In this document: one piece after another, positions 22,212 to 33,560 of the stretch
Position numbering within the stretch: the first letter of the stretch is position 1
How the letters are laid out: each line of letters starts with the position of its first letter
Source: Narthecium ossifragum
Lineage: Eukaryota > Streptophyta > Magnoliopsida > Dioscoreales > Nartheciaceae
DNA: 64,000 nucleotides
Assembly: GCA_963920575.1 (NCBI GenBank)
Contig: OY986971.1
Location: forward strand, 6,698,779-6,762,778
Reading direction: 5' to 3'
Notes under the pieces: generated by a model
The model's input: the letters and a program-made list of their open reading frames with translations, nothing else
Told to the model about the DNA's origin: nothing
Databases searched by the model: none
Program-made: the position numbers and the translations under genes

Positions 22212-23039
22212 ACCATAGCACTGTGCGAGTGTCATACAAAGCAATATCTAGCACTATTCAAATGATAAATTAAGAAAAACATAGCACTATTTGGATGCTT
22301 TAATAAGAAAAACATAACATTTTTTGAATGCTCTTTTAATTAAAGCATAGCAATATTTGAATTACATAATAAGTAAAACATAGCACTATATGAATGCTAT
22401 AAGATTCATTTCATAGCACTATTAAAAAGTTATAATAAGCAAAAAACAGTACTACTAGGATGCTATAATAAGTCTCCTAAAACATTATTTGCATGCTGTA
22501 ATAAGTGAATCATAGCACTACGTGGTTGTTATAACTGGAAAAACATAGCATTATTTTGATGTTATAATTTGTATTTCATAATACTATTTAATAGTTACGA
22601 TGAGTAAAACGTAGTATTATTAGACCACTATAATAACTAAAGCAACGCACTACTGCAATATTATAATAAGTTAAGCATAACCCTATCCACATGTTATAAT
22701 AAGTATAACATAGCGCTATTAGGATATTATAATAAGAAAGCATAACAATATTTGAATATTATAGTTAAAGATCTCATGTCATTTGCGGAGCATCAATAAC
22801 ATTTATATATTGCTATGAAAGATAATTCATAGCTTAGATTAGTTGTCATATTATAGTATTCACATGTCTTTTAAAGTGCTATCTTTACTTTTAAATGACA
22901 TAAATTTATAGCTTTGAAAAAGTGTTATAAAAATTCGATACTTTTCATAACACTGCATACTATAACAGTCACTTTTATGCTATTGAATAGTTTTCATAGC
23001 ATTGTTTTTGTGCTATCGAATCCATTTTTTTTGTAATGT
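22212..23039. mobile_element. CACTA-like subterminal repeat arm and end
   Basis: About twenty degenerate repeats of CATAGCACTATTNGAATGCTATAATAAG-type sequence, roughly 30-40 bp each, run up to a terminus at about 23039. Reading inward from the right, that end is CACATTACAAAAAAAATGG, close to the CACTACAAAAA end of En/Spm (CACTA) transposons. The arm sits inside the gag of the Athila-like element. Transposase genes are absent. Confidence 0.6.
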
Positions 23040-23044
23040 GTCTT

Positions 23045-23900
23045 CAACTGATTTAAACCTCTAGTTAGGAGTGTTACTTGTACGGAAAGACTTTGGAATT
23101 AAAAAAATTTCATGAATTCTCTGAGAATTACGAACAATGGTAGACCGACTCCTAGACACTGAGGCGTTAAGTTGTGAATTTTTAGCAAGGTTGTCATACA
23201 TTTCTCAAAGATAAGTCCAAGGTTTACCAAGAACAACACCCCCGCAGTAGGCTTCGACCATCGTCCTATAACGATCATTGAGATCGTTATAAAACGCATG
23301 GGCTAGATGCCACTCTGGTACCTCATGATGAGAACACTTTCTAAGTAGATCCTTAAATCTTTCCTAGGCTTCATGAAACATTTTATCCTCATTTTGCTTA
23401 AAAAAGAAAATCATGGTACGATAATTTTGAGTTTTAATGAAAGGAAAATATTTTTTAAGGAAAGCATCCTGAAGTAGGTCCCATGTTGAAGTTCAATTTG
23501 GACCTAAGGTTTGAAGCCAATGTTTAGCCTTGTCTTTCAAAGAAAAAAGGAAAACTTTGAGTCTAAAGGCATCATCATTAAAGTGCTCGAGTTTGAATAT
23601 GGAAAGAATTTCAAGAAAGCTACCAATGTATTCATAAGGGTCCTCATTCACACGCTCTTAAAAAGAAGGTAAAGTAGTAATCCAGTTAGGCTTAATCTCA
23701 TAATGTGTAGCAGTAATGGCAGGTGGGTTGCTACAAGAAGCATAGGTGTAAGGTCAAGGTAAAAAGTGATTCCTAATTGACTTCTCTATTGTTATTGTGG
23801 TTCTCGTTTCACCTACCATTTCCATTATTACCACCCCTTCCAATATCAGCATTAGCGTCAATGACCAGTCTCTCATTTTCAGTCATTGTGACAAAGGTCT
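23045..23900 (-). pseudogene. Gag, large Athila-like element
   Basis: With several stops, the minus strand encodes a capsid-like gag: WLQTLGPN, LLQDAFLKKYFPF, KTQNYRTMIFFFKQNEDKM, LRKCSHHEVPEWH and AFYNDLNDRYRTMVEAYCGG. These are the same conserved blocks as in the gag at 7943-8653, but diverged. The part before NAS...NS is cut by the CACTA-like arm. The N-terminal part toward the primer site is decayed. Confidence 0.8.
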
Positions 23901-24448
23901 CGTGAATAGATTGCAAGTTACTCAAGGCTTCCTGGAAATTACTCAAAAATTTGTGACCTAAAGCACTAGTTCTTCAGAATGTGGTCTCTATTTCTAGATC
24001 TAAAGGTTCCAACGGGTTATTCAAAGATTTTCTACCATACATGCAAGATCACACACCAAAAAGAGAACAAGAAAACAGAAGACTCACATGAGAGGAGAAA
24101 ACCACGGAACAAGACAGCTGAATGAAAAGTTGCAGATTAAAAGACTTACCTGACATGTGGACGATTGATTGTGTGGGATGCCGATCGATCGTTCGTCACA
24201 ACAAAGCAGGTAGATTGCACAGTTCTGATCGATTGGATTCAGGTCCGACCGATCACTCCAGGCTGCGGGTGAGCTTCTCTCTTCAAGAAAAATTCTGATT
24301 TAATGCTGCAAAATTCCAAAAAGTATTACATAAATCCTAAAAAGTGTAGAATAAAGAAAGAGAAAGAAAAATACAGAAAATAAAAAGCTAACCCAGAAAA
24401 AGAGCAAAGAGAACCTAATCGATACTCTGTCAAAAAACAGAAAAAGTT

Positions 24449-24465
24449 CCCCGGCAATGGCCCCA
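24449..24465 (-). other. Primer-binding site, large Athila-like element
   Basis: The minus strand reads TGGGGCCATTGCCGGGG. It resembles the sites at 4201 and 8826 with three changes, in the expected place between LTR and gag leader. The leader at 24180-24265 contains GATCGATC-type words. Confidence 0.6.
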
Positions 24466-24782
24466 AAAACTAATCACTCACGAAACGTTGTCGTTAAATC
24501 GTACACAAAACGCAATTTAGAAATTTATAAACCCTTATCCAAACACTAAACTATTGGTTAGAATAGTGATGAAATACGGGAGTCGATCCATAGGGAACAA
24601 TCAATTTAAATAGGGAAATCGGAATTAATTCTCAAAACTCTAATCCTAAAGCAATCAAGGGTTTATTGGATTTTAAAACTAATTAAGAAAGCAATGGAAA
24701 AATATTAAATCAACGATAGAAAAACCTAGGGATTACTCAATCCACTTTAGTTTCACTTCCAGTATTCTCTAGTTAACCTCTT

Positions 24783-25840
24783 TGTCAGTTCAGGATCCAT
24801 GAGATAACCACTCGTACCAAAACTCCGGAGTGATAGTAGGGGTGCCCATATTACCTTTACCATAGAGCCGCGGTCGACCCGCATAGATCGACCGTGGCAA
24901 CACATAGCAGCGTAGAACCCCGCACTAAGCTGGGCACCGCAGGCGGGTCCGTTAGGAGCCCACACCCTGCCCTGGGCAACTAGCCCAGTAGCAACATGGG
25001 CGAATCACAAGGAGATACTGCTTGGGCTTGCAGCCCATCCGGCCAGCAGCCTGGTCGTGCAGCACCCATGGCCAACAATCTCCCCCCCCAGTAACACCCG
25101 GGGGATTCGAACCTGGGACCACGCTCTAATACCACATGTCAGTTCAGGATCCACGAACTAACCACTCGTACCAAAACTCTGGAGTTATAGTAGGGGTGCC
25201 CATATTACCTTTACCATAGAGCCACAGTCGACCCCCATAGATCGACCGTGGCACTACATAGCAGCGCAGAACCCCACACTAAGCGGCGGGTGGACATGAG
25301 GGTCTGCGCCACGTGGGTGCCGCAGGCGAGTCCGTTAGGAGCCCACACCATGCCCTGGGCACCCAGTCCAGCACCAACAGGGAGGGGCGAATCACAGGGA
25401 GATGCTACCTGGGCCTGCAGTCCATCCGGTCAGCAGCCTAGGCCTGCAGCACCCACGACCAACAATCTCCCCCCTAGCAACACCCTGGGGATTCGAACCT
25501 ACGACCTCGCTCTGATACCACATGTTAGTTCAGGATCCACGAGCTAACCACTCGTACCAAAACTCTAGAATTATAGTAGGGGCACCCATATTACCTTTAC
25601 CATAGAGCTACGGTCGGCCCCCATAGATCTACCGTGGCACCACATACAAGCGCAGAACCCTGCACTAAGCGGCGGGTGGACATGAGGGTATGCGCCACGT
25701 GGGTGCCGCAGGCAGGTCCGTTAGGAGCCCACACCCTGCCGTGGGCACCCAGCCCAGCACCAACAGGGGTGAATCACTGGGAGATGCTACCTGGGCCTGC
25801 AGCCCATCCGGCCCACAGCCTAGGCCTGCAGCACCCACAG
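24783..25840 (-). mobile_element. TRIM with three LTRs and two ~58-bp internal domains
   Basis: Three direct copies of an LTR lie at 24783-25077, 25137-25464 and 25523-25840 (the last lacks its outer end). On the minus strand each starts TGTTGG (where intact) and ends CTGACA/CTAACA. Between them are internal domains of only 59 and 58 bp holding a primer-binding site (TGGTATTAGAGC / TGGTATCAGAGC) and a polypurine tract (GGGGGGAGAT). This is a terminal-repeat retrotransposon in miniature in tandem form. It encodes nothing and would need enzymes in trans. The LTR also holds a GGTCGACC/GATCGACCG dyad (24870-24897, 25227-25253, 25612-25637). Confidence 0.88.
25102..25134 (-). promoter_or_regulatory. 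tRNA T-arm / Pol III B-box-like sequence in the TRIM
   Basis: On the minus strand the internal domain reads primer site, then GTGGTCCCA, then GGTTCGAATCC, which matches the Pol III B-box consensus (GGTTCGANNCC) exactly. The second internal domain has the same box at 25489-25499, preceded by GAGGTCGTA. It resembles a tRNA T-arm fused to the primer site. No complete tRNA gene is present. Confidence 0.6.
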
Positions 25841-26337
25841 CTATTGTCTTTTTATCTAGACATTATAGATTAATAGCTTCTTAACCTTGCATGAATCCCT
25901 AAAAGAAAGTAAGCATTTTCCAAAAGCATATTTTATCTTCGATTAGCAGAGCTTGTTTTCTGGGTAACCAAAGCACAGCCTATCGTCACTAAGTATAAAA
26001 TATCTCATCGAGTATTCACAAACCACATCAAAACCATCTTATAGATCTCTACAATCAATCACATAAATTATGTAAGCCTAAAATTACGTTAAAGGAACTC
26101 TGTTCCTTCAACTTTATTATCATTAAAATCACATCCATAAGATCATATCTAGAAAAAGAATACATAATTCAAAATAGAAAATACAAAGAAATTATCCTAA
26201 AGCTTCATTGTTAGTCCTAATATTGTTTTGATGATGTCAAATTATGTATGATGATAAAACATAGTTTGAATATTAATATCACTTAAATTGGAAGCTTTAA
26301 ATTTCATATCTATAAGTTTTTGTGCTTGCGGATGATG

Positions 26338-26605
26338 CGGCGGTCGATCGATGGATCGACCGCGGACCATACTTGAAGAGTGGCGGTCGATCGGTACATC
26401 GACCATGGAGTGTCATTTTCATGACAGAGGCTTGCGAATGAAGCGGCGGTCGATCCATGGATCAACCGTGAAAACTGGCGGATGCATCCGTGGATCAACT
26501 GTGATGACTATTGGATGCATCTGTGGATCAACCGTGAAAACTGACGGATGCATCCGTGGATCAACTGTGAACACTGGCGGATGCATCCGTGGATCAACCG
26601 CGGGA
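26338..26605. repeat. GGTCGATC/GATCGACC dyad array in the copia LTR
   Basis: Repeated dyads such as GGTCGATCGATGGATCGACC, followed by a GGATGCATCCGTGGATCAAC series with about 36-bp spacing. The companion word CATGACAGAGG lies near 26420. The 3' LTR carries the matching but diverged array at 29160-29405. Confidence 0.85.
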
Positions 26606-27248
26606 GGATTGAAGGTCGGCCAGTCAGAAATATAGCCGTTAAAGTGTTGTTGCAGAACAACAAAGTAGCCGTTGGAAGCTACTTTTTGAGGGTTAGAAGC
26701 TCAAGTATAAATAGGAAGAAGCAGCAAACTTGCAAAAAGATTAAGGGGATTAATTGTATACTTTTTATCAAGTTTATTCTTTATTTGTGAGTTTAATCTT
26801 TGTAAAACTACTTCAAGTTGTGAAGTAGACTTTGAGAGAGACATCCAATAGTGAGTTGGAGAGATTATAAGGTTGTCAAGCACCCAAAAGCTTGGTGGAT
26901 AGGTTGCCAAGCACCCGTAAGCTTGGTGGAAATCTTGTAAGAGGTCTTGCAAGTAGTGGAACCCCAAGGAAGACCCTTGGGTGAAGTAGACGTAGGCAGG
27001 GTTGGCCGAACCACTATAAAATATGGTGCAATCTCTCTAGCTCTCTCTTATCCTTCAGTTACTTGCTTTATTTTCTACTCTTATCATGTGCAAGCATACG
27101 GTTTTATTAGACTTCTCCTACCTAGGTTTTCCTTTTATCAATTATTTTAAAGGTCCAATAGAACACCCCCTCTTGGACTTTTCAATTGGTATTAGAGCTA
27201 GGTCTCTATTTTAGTGGTGTAAGAATCCTTATAGGATCCTAAATCGAT

Positions 27249-28298
27249 ATGGAGAACATAGAGGGACAATCTACCAATAGGCCACCCTACTTTAATGGAT
27301 CAAACTATACATATTGGAAAGCAAGGATGGAAATTTTTATTCAATCCATGGACTATGATGTATGGATGATGATAGAAGATGGAGATTTCATCCCTATAAA
27401 GATCATTAAGGGAAAAGAAGTCCCAAAAGCTAAGAGTGAATATACCCCTACTGATTTTAAGAAACTTCAAGTAAATGCCAAGGCTAAAAACTTTCTATTT
27501 TGTGCCCTTAACCCAAATGAATTCAATAGAATTTCAACATGTAAATCGGCTTAGGAAATATGGGAAAAACTTGAGGTTACCTATGAGGGAACAAGCTGAG
27601 TTAAGGAGTCTAAGATTAGCATGCAAGTTCATGATTATGAATTATTTTGCATGAAGGATGATGAGATTATAAGTGAAATGTTTACTCACTTTACCAATAT
27701 TATTAATGTTCTTGATTCTCTTGGTAAGGTATACACTAATGATGAGATTGTGAGAAAGAGTCTTAGGTATCTACCTAAGACATGGGATCCCAAGGTAACG
27801 ACAATCAAAGAAGCGAAAGATTTATCAAAGTTGTCATTTGACGAGCTCATGGGTTCTCTCATGACATATGAGATGAACTTGGAGAGGAGCAATGATGAAG
27901 AGAGGAAGAAAAAGAAAACTATTGCTCTCAAATCTTCATACAAGGAATTATCGGATTCAAACGATGAAGATGATGATCATGAGATGAAAAAGATTACAAG
28001 GAGAATTAAAAAGATCTTCAAACTTCAAGAAACGAAAACTCCCAAAGGTGATAAAGCAAACACTTCTTATTTAAACAAAATTACTTGTTATGAGTGTAGG
28101 AAGCCCAGACATTACAAGTCCGATTGTCCAAAGCTCAAGAAATCTTCAAAGAAGAAGAAGAAGGCCAAGGAAGAAAATGACTTGAGCTCCACCTTCGAAG
28201 AAGATGAACAAGAAATTGCAAACCTTTGTTTAACTGCATTCGGAGAAAAAGAAAATAAAATTGACAAGTGGAGGCTCAAGGTATTTGAACGTGGATAA
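27249..28298 (+). pseudogene. Copia gag polyprotein with zinc knuckle, two stops
   Basis: A single frame of 349 codons starts MENIEGQSTNRPPYFNGSNY. It runs through a UBN2-type gag region (YTYWKARMEIFIQSMDY near residue 20; FTNIINVLDSLGK; LPKTWDPKVTTIKEAKDL) to a CCHC zinc knuckle at about residues 281-294 (CYECRKPRHYKSDC). A Lys-rich and acidic tail follows. In-frame stops are TAG at 27552-27554 and TGA at 27597-27599. The protein would form the nucleocapsid and bind element RNA in the cytoplasm. There is no protease, integrase, RT or RNase H, so this family would depend on a full copia partner. The second copy at 49070-50135 has a frameshift close to the same point. Confidence 0.88.
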
Positions 28299-30592
28299 CT
28301 ATTTGCTATTAAAAGTAATGTAGGTATGCATTAATTTTTCTTTGATAAATGATCCCTCCATCATAATTTGTTATTCCATGTTATAAAGTTATTTCATGTT
28401 TAACTTAAAATGATTCAAGAAAATCTCTATTGATAACTTTTTTTTAAGGAATTGATTACTTTTCATCTTAAAATGACTTTTAATTGTAAATCTTTATTTG
28501 GTATCTTGGTTGAGAAGATTTTAAACCTTCAATGTTGATTTTAACACCTTCTATTGGTTCTCTTAAGAATATTTTTTATTCTTGATGGTTTTATGTGATT
28601 CTTCTTCCCCCCCTCTTTTCTTTTTGATGATGTCAAAGAGGAGAAATATTGTGATGTGAAAAATTAAGCTTTACCTTATTTGTTGATCTTTTGGTTTTGA
28701 AATTTTATTTTTTAAGGTCATATGATAATAGAATTCATGTTCAAACCTTTTGTTTCTTGTTCTATACAAAAGAGGTACATATGTCAAATTTTGGGATTCG
28801 GAGGGCCTGACTTAGCAAAGGCAAAGTCAGCCCCCGAATCCCAAATTTTGCACTTTCATACTTTTAGACTTATAATCAAACTTCTTATATTCTTTTAGTG
28901 ACATATGACCTGTATGCATCAGTGGATTTCACTTTGAACACATTTTATGTGTTTAAATGGATGCATAGATTAAGGGGGAGCTATTAAAGTTTTATCATCA
29001 CGATTAAAATGGTTGCCATCATCAAAAAAGGGGAGACTGTTAGTCCTAATATTGTTTTGATGATGTCAAATTATGTATGATGATAAAACATAATTTGAAT
29101 ATTAATATCCTTTAAATTGGAAGCTTTAAATTTCATATGTATAAGTCTGTGTGCTCACGGATGATGCGGCGGTCAATCAGTGGATCGACCGCGAACCATA
29201 CTTGAAGAGTGGCGGTCAATCGGTACATCGATCCTGGAGTGTGATTTTCATGACAAAGGATCGCGGATGATGCGGCGGTCGATCCGTGGATCAACCGTGA
29301 ACACTAGCGGATGCATCAGTGGATCAACCGTGAACACTGGCGGATGCATCAGTGGATCAACGCGGGAGGATTGAAGGTCGACCGTGAGAGATTAAAGGTC
29401 GACCGCCAGTCAGAAATATAGCCGTTAAAGAGCCGTTGCAGAACAACAAAGTAACCGTTGGAAGCTACTTTTTGAGGGTTAGAAGCTCAAGTATAAATAG
29501 GAAGAAGCAGCAAACTTGCAAAAAGATTAAGGGGATTAATTGTATACATTGTATCAAGTTTACTCTTTATTTGTGAGCTTAATCTTTTTAAAACTACTTC
29601 AAGTTGTGAAGTAGACTTTGAGAGAGATATCCAATACTGAGTTGGAGAAATTGTAAGGTTTCCAAGCACCCGTAAGCTTGGTGGATAGGTTGCCCCATAA
29701 GCTTGGTGGAAATCTTGTAAAAGGTCTTGCAAGTAGTGGAACCCCAAGGAGGACCCTTGGGTGAAGTGAACGTAGGCAAGTTGGTCGAACCACTATAAAA
29801 TCTGGTGCAATCTCTCTAACTCTCTCTTATCCTTCAGCTACTTGCCTTATTTTATACTCTATTCATTCTCAAGCATACGGTTTTATTAGACTCCTCCTAC
29901 CTAGGGTTTCCTCTTATCGATTTTTCATTAAAAGTCCAAATCAACCCCATCTTAGACTTTCATTCATGAGATCCCTAAGAAGAAGAATTGGCTACTCATC
30001 TTGAGGGTGAAAGCCATAGATTTGATGAAGAACGATAGGAATCCACTCCTTGCCTACACCATCTTCAAAAACCCTAATTCTCTTTTTTCTCTCTATGATG
30101 ATTATTATTCTTTGGCCAGAAAACCTGTTTTTTTAGGGATACACTAGGCCAAAACCATAACACTTCAAGTAGAACTGAATCTCTAGTCTTTCTAAAACTT
30201 TGATTTCCGCCCGGCCAATCGATCGTCCGTATGACCCATTAATCGTCACGCTTCAAGGATTGATCGTCCAAACTGGTTTTTTTTTAGCAAACTTCGTCTT
30301 GATAATTCTTGAACTTATGGATGAAATTTAGCAAAGCTTCTGCTATGAAAGTTATTCATCTCAATGTCTTCTAGTAGTCCTCCAAATTTCAAGAATTTAA
30401 AAATTCTCTGGAGATTTTGGCGAATTCTTTTCAAACTGATAGCGTAAAGGCATATTTTCAGCATATTAACTCTTTTCTATATTTCCTATTTTGAATCTTC
30501 ATTAAACCTGAAATCAACTAACAATATTAAATACAGACTCTCTCGAGCTGACAAAGATAAATTAAGGGATTTAATTATGAATATTTAGTGAC

Positions 30593-31274
30593 TTATAAAT
30601 TGCCGCCTCCACCGTCTTCTCCGTCGCCCGCCACCATCACCATCAGATCCGCCTCGGATCCTCCTCCACCGACCCGGACCGACGATGCCGCCACCTCGCT
30701 CACCTCGGGGCCCCCGACGCCGCCCTCGGAGAAAGTAGAAAGTTCATGACGATGTATCTAACTACGTGCATTCTTGAAAATTGATAACAAATTGCCAGTT
30801 ACTTTCTATGTAAATTGTTTGGTAGTGACTTTTCGAAAATGAAAAGTAACTATCAAATTTACTACTAACATAGGCTCATCTTTTTTGTTGTAACAAAAAA
30901 GAAACAGAAACAGAAAATTAACCACAAAATTGGATAATTACTTAAAAAAAATAACCACAAAAAGTAACTGAAAAAAAAAGAAATATAAGTTTCATCTTCT
31001 ACGCTTTCCTCCCGACGGATGGCGGCGAGCTGGGATGGAGGTGTGGATCAGCGGCGAAGGAGCTCGAAGGATGGGGAGCCGGCCGGCTAAGCGGGAGGAT
31101 GAGACAGCGACTGAGCGGGATGATCCAGATGATGGGGGTGATGGGGGAGATGAGACGACGACTGAGCGGTAGGATCTAGAGGTGGGAGCAGCCGGCGGTG
31201 GATTTGGAAGTGGGAGCTGGCCGGATCTGGAGGTGGGAGTGGCCGGCGACGGATCTGGGGGTGGGGGCGGCGGC
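30593..31274. repeat. GC-rich block and GATCTGGAGGTGGGAG array, left part
   Basis: A C-rich block (30600-30740), a stretch with AAGTAAC words (30780-30990), and a G-rich array (31060-31274) of about 25-30-bp units containing GGATCTGGAGGTGGGAG. The order of GC-rich and AAGTAAC-type sequence resembles the Mutator-like element at 20289-22202, so this may be a related element, but I found no convincing ends or TSD. The solo LTR at 31275 splits the array from its continuation at 33326. Confidence 0.45.
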
Positions 31275-33325
31275 TATGAGGACCTGTTCCTCTAATCCTG
31301 GTCGACCGCTTGGGTCAGACCCGTGGCTCGCTTGCTTGTTTCGCGTCGAGCGCGCGATCCGGTGGATCGCATTGTTTCCTTGGACCGCAAGGGCAGTTTG
31401 GTAAATTGCGCCTTGTCGATTTGTTTCACACCCTCGTGTGCACACACTGACCATGTTTTTGATTATGTTTGCTTAGAACGGTTAGATGGATCCAAGATCA
31501 AAAGATCCGGGCTTGAGCTTGAGTTCTAACCCAAGTCTAGCTTTCTGCACTAAGATGATCGATCTTTCCTTGCTCAGATCCGCTGGATTTTGAAGAGTTT
31601 GAGGACGATCCAATGCTCAGCAGCTGGGATTGAAGCTGCTCTAATCGTAGGGATCCTACCTACAAGCGTTTCCGGTTTTTTGAGGTGTTTGGAGGTTTTT
31701 TATTTGATTTGTGTTCTTTAGCTTAGATCCGTCGTTTAACATGTTGGTTTTGAATGCAAGTACCAGTTTTGGATTCGTGGTCTTTCGTAGTACCAGATCC
31801 CAAGGTTTTATGGGATTTGGTAAAGTTTTCTGACGTTATTTCCCACCGGCTGTTAGCCGTAGAACCCAACAAGTTGAGGAATGATCAATCATTCTTGACT
31901 GGTCATGCCGAGCCCGAGCATGATCGATCATCGGGTGGAGATGAACGATCTTTCCTCTTGGCTGGCATGAGTGAGGTCTTTGTCGCGAGGAAGATCGATC
32001 TTCCTTGGAGGAATGATCGATCATCTTGGTGGACAGGAACGGATACTTCCTATCACTAGGAAGATCGATCCTTTGTGTGATAGGGAGGAGTTTTTCAATG
32101 GTCTTCGCCCACGGGGCTTTGCATGTGCAGATTTCTTTATTACTTTATATCTTGTATATACTCTTAAGCATGTTAGCCTCATAATAGGGGTAGTGGTGAA
32201 CCGGGAGAGTGAAGATTCCTGGGATGTTTAGAATACAGCTTTCCCTAGTCTAGCATACCGGCGTGCGTCGAGGGCTTTATCTGTGTTGCTTGTTAGCTGT
32301 TGTTTGCGGGGTTGTTTCCCGATGCAGGTTTCTGTGTGAATAGGCTGGCAATTGGTGTGTTACCACTGCAGCAGTTCTTGACCTTACTTATCTGTTCACC
32401 ACCCCGGGCCGACAGGGTGCCAAACCCAGACCCTGTTTATGTTATCATCACATATGCTGCATGCTTATATGTTTATCTGTGTATGATCATTGCATGCATT
32501 GATTGTGCATTAGTTGCATAAGGATAGGGCGTGAGCGATGGGTTGATCGCCGATCCGGGGCTTTCAGGTAGCTCGGATCTAGCTCTAGGACCGTAGCGAG
32601 TAACGTGGTCCAGGATCAATGCTAGTATTCAGTCGATGTCGATGATAGGTATAGATGACTTGAATACATTATTGATTGAGGTTTAGAGGTCGTGTCGGCC
32701 TCGAGCCGAGTTCTGAGGTGTAGCCAATGTTCAGTGTTCTACGACTCTTGAGTAGAGGGTGTGCCTACTCAGTGGTACCTTTTACCGCCAGCAGTGTTGG
32801 TTTCCTGCTTGTGAGTCAGCAATGTTGGTTTCCTGTGTTCAGGGACATCCGGTGGGGTTATGGGACCCCCGTGTACACTTAGGCTTTGCTTTAGGGCGAC
32901 ACTGTTGTGTTCCCTCCCTTTGTGTGTCGTAGTGTAATTTCCCTACTGAGCTTAGTTGCTCACTCTTACCCGGGATGCGTTTTGCAGGTGCAGACGTCAT
33001 CTCTTCTTCGGTGGTCCCTACTGGGCAGGTGTTTGGTGGCGCGGCAGCGTCTAGCGGTGCTGAGGAGCGGTGATGGTCTGTACCCTTTTTTGGATAAATA
33101 GTCTCCTACGAGAGAGAGATGTATAACTTTTACCCTTTTGAGATTTTGTAATATTATAATTTGTCAGTTTGAGGTTTGGGGATTTAATTGTTTTATTTAA
33201 GGCTATTTATGACTTGATAGGGAGACCAATAGATTAGAGGAACCATCGCGAAAATTTTCACAATTTATTAGGTTTCGGTTCACGTCACCCGGCCCGATTG
33301 GGCCTACTCAGGTCGGGGCGCGACA
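31275..33325 (+). mobile_element. Tekay-like LTR, 2051 bp, apparently solo
   Basis: Starts TATGAGGACC (family start TGTGAGGA, one base changed) and ends GGTCGGGGCGCGACA. It shares ordered blocks with the LTRs at 12938, 54295 and 61020: the CGTGTGCACACACTGACC region, the GGTAGCTCGGATCTAGC block and the GCAGGTGCAGACG block. Both flanks are the same GC-rich array, so the LTR stands alone inside it. A clear 5-bp TSD is not visible (GCGGC versus GCCCA). It contains a GATCGATC array at 31556-32070. Confidence 0.8.
31556..32070. repeat. GATCGATC palindrome array in the Tekay-like LTR
   Basis: GATCGATC or near matches at about 31558, 31921, 31993, 32017 and 32063, and related ATGATCAATCAT at 31882. 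A variant of the companion word (TCTTTGTCGCG) is at 31977. Confidence 0.75.
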
Positions 33326-33560
33326 GCCCAGCGGGATCTGAAGGTGGGAGCGGCGGCGACTAATATGGGTATGGGGGGGCAGCGGCGGATCTAGAAGTGG
33401 GGGCGGCGACGGATCTAGAGGTGGGAGCCGACCGAATCTAGAGGTGGGGGGGGGGGGGGGGGGTGGGATTTTGGTCTATATAGATACATAATATGGGTAT
33501 TTTGGTCTAATAGTGGTATTGAGACTAAATGACAAATCTATGAGAAGACTATATGAAAAA
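33326..33560. repeat. GC-rich array, right part, with an 18-G run
   Basis: Continuation of the array split by the LTR: units GGATCTAGAGGTGGGAG with GCGGCGAC spacers, ending in an unbroken run of 18 G (33446-33463). After this comes AT-rich sequence with no further unit. Confidence 0.7.

Larger units (their letters stand above)
26209..29962 (+). mobile_element. Gag-only copia-type LTR element, complete with TSD
   Basis: The 5' LTR is 26209-27184 and the 3' LTR is 29038-29962. Both begin TGTTAGTCCTAATATTG and end in GACTTTTCA or GACTTTCA. The primer site TGGTATTAGAGCTAGG is at 27187 and the polypurine tract AAAAAAGGGGAGAC ends at 29037. The TSD TTCAT lies at 26204-26208 and 29963-29967. The LTRs have TATA boxes (TATAAATAGG near 26707 and 29493) and dyad arrays (26338-26605, 29160-29405). 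Only gag is present; 28299-29037 is non-coding, so the element is non-autonomous. Confidence 0.92.
24471..30592 (-). mobile_element. 5' LTR of the large Athila-like element, with two nested insertions
   Basis: AT-rich LTR sequence starts right of the primer site (the GGGAGTCGATCCATAGGGA phrase near 24579 is typical). It continues across a TRIM (24783-25840) and a gag-only copia element (26209-29962), whose TSD halves join the two LTR pieces. Text at 30150-30590 (cell-type U3 sequence with GATCGTCC words) appears to be the distal part. The far end near 30592 is uncertain. Confidence 0.5.

Noticed and set aside
25078..25523. tRNA gene on the minus strand
   Set aside because: Only a T-arm/B-box-like sequence is present; there is no A box, anticodon arm or acceptor stem, and it lies within a TRIM internal domain.
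30560..33560. A second Mutator-like element with AAGGGATTT / AAATCCCC ends
   Set aside because: The candidate TSDs do not match convincingly and the ends are too short; kept only as a compositional similarity.
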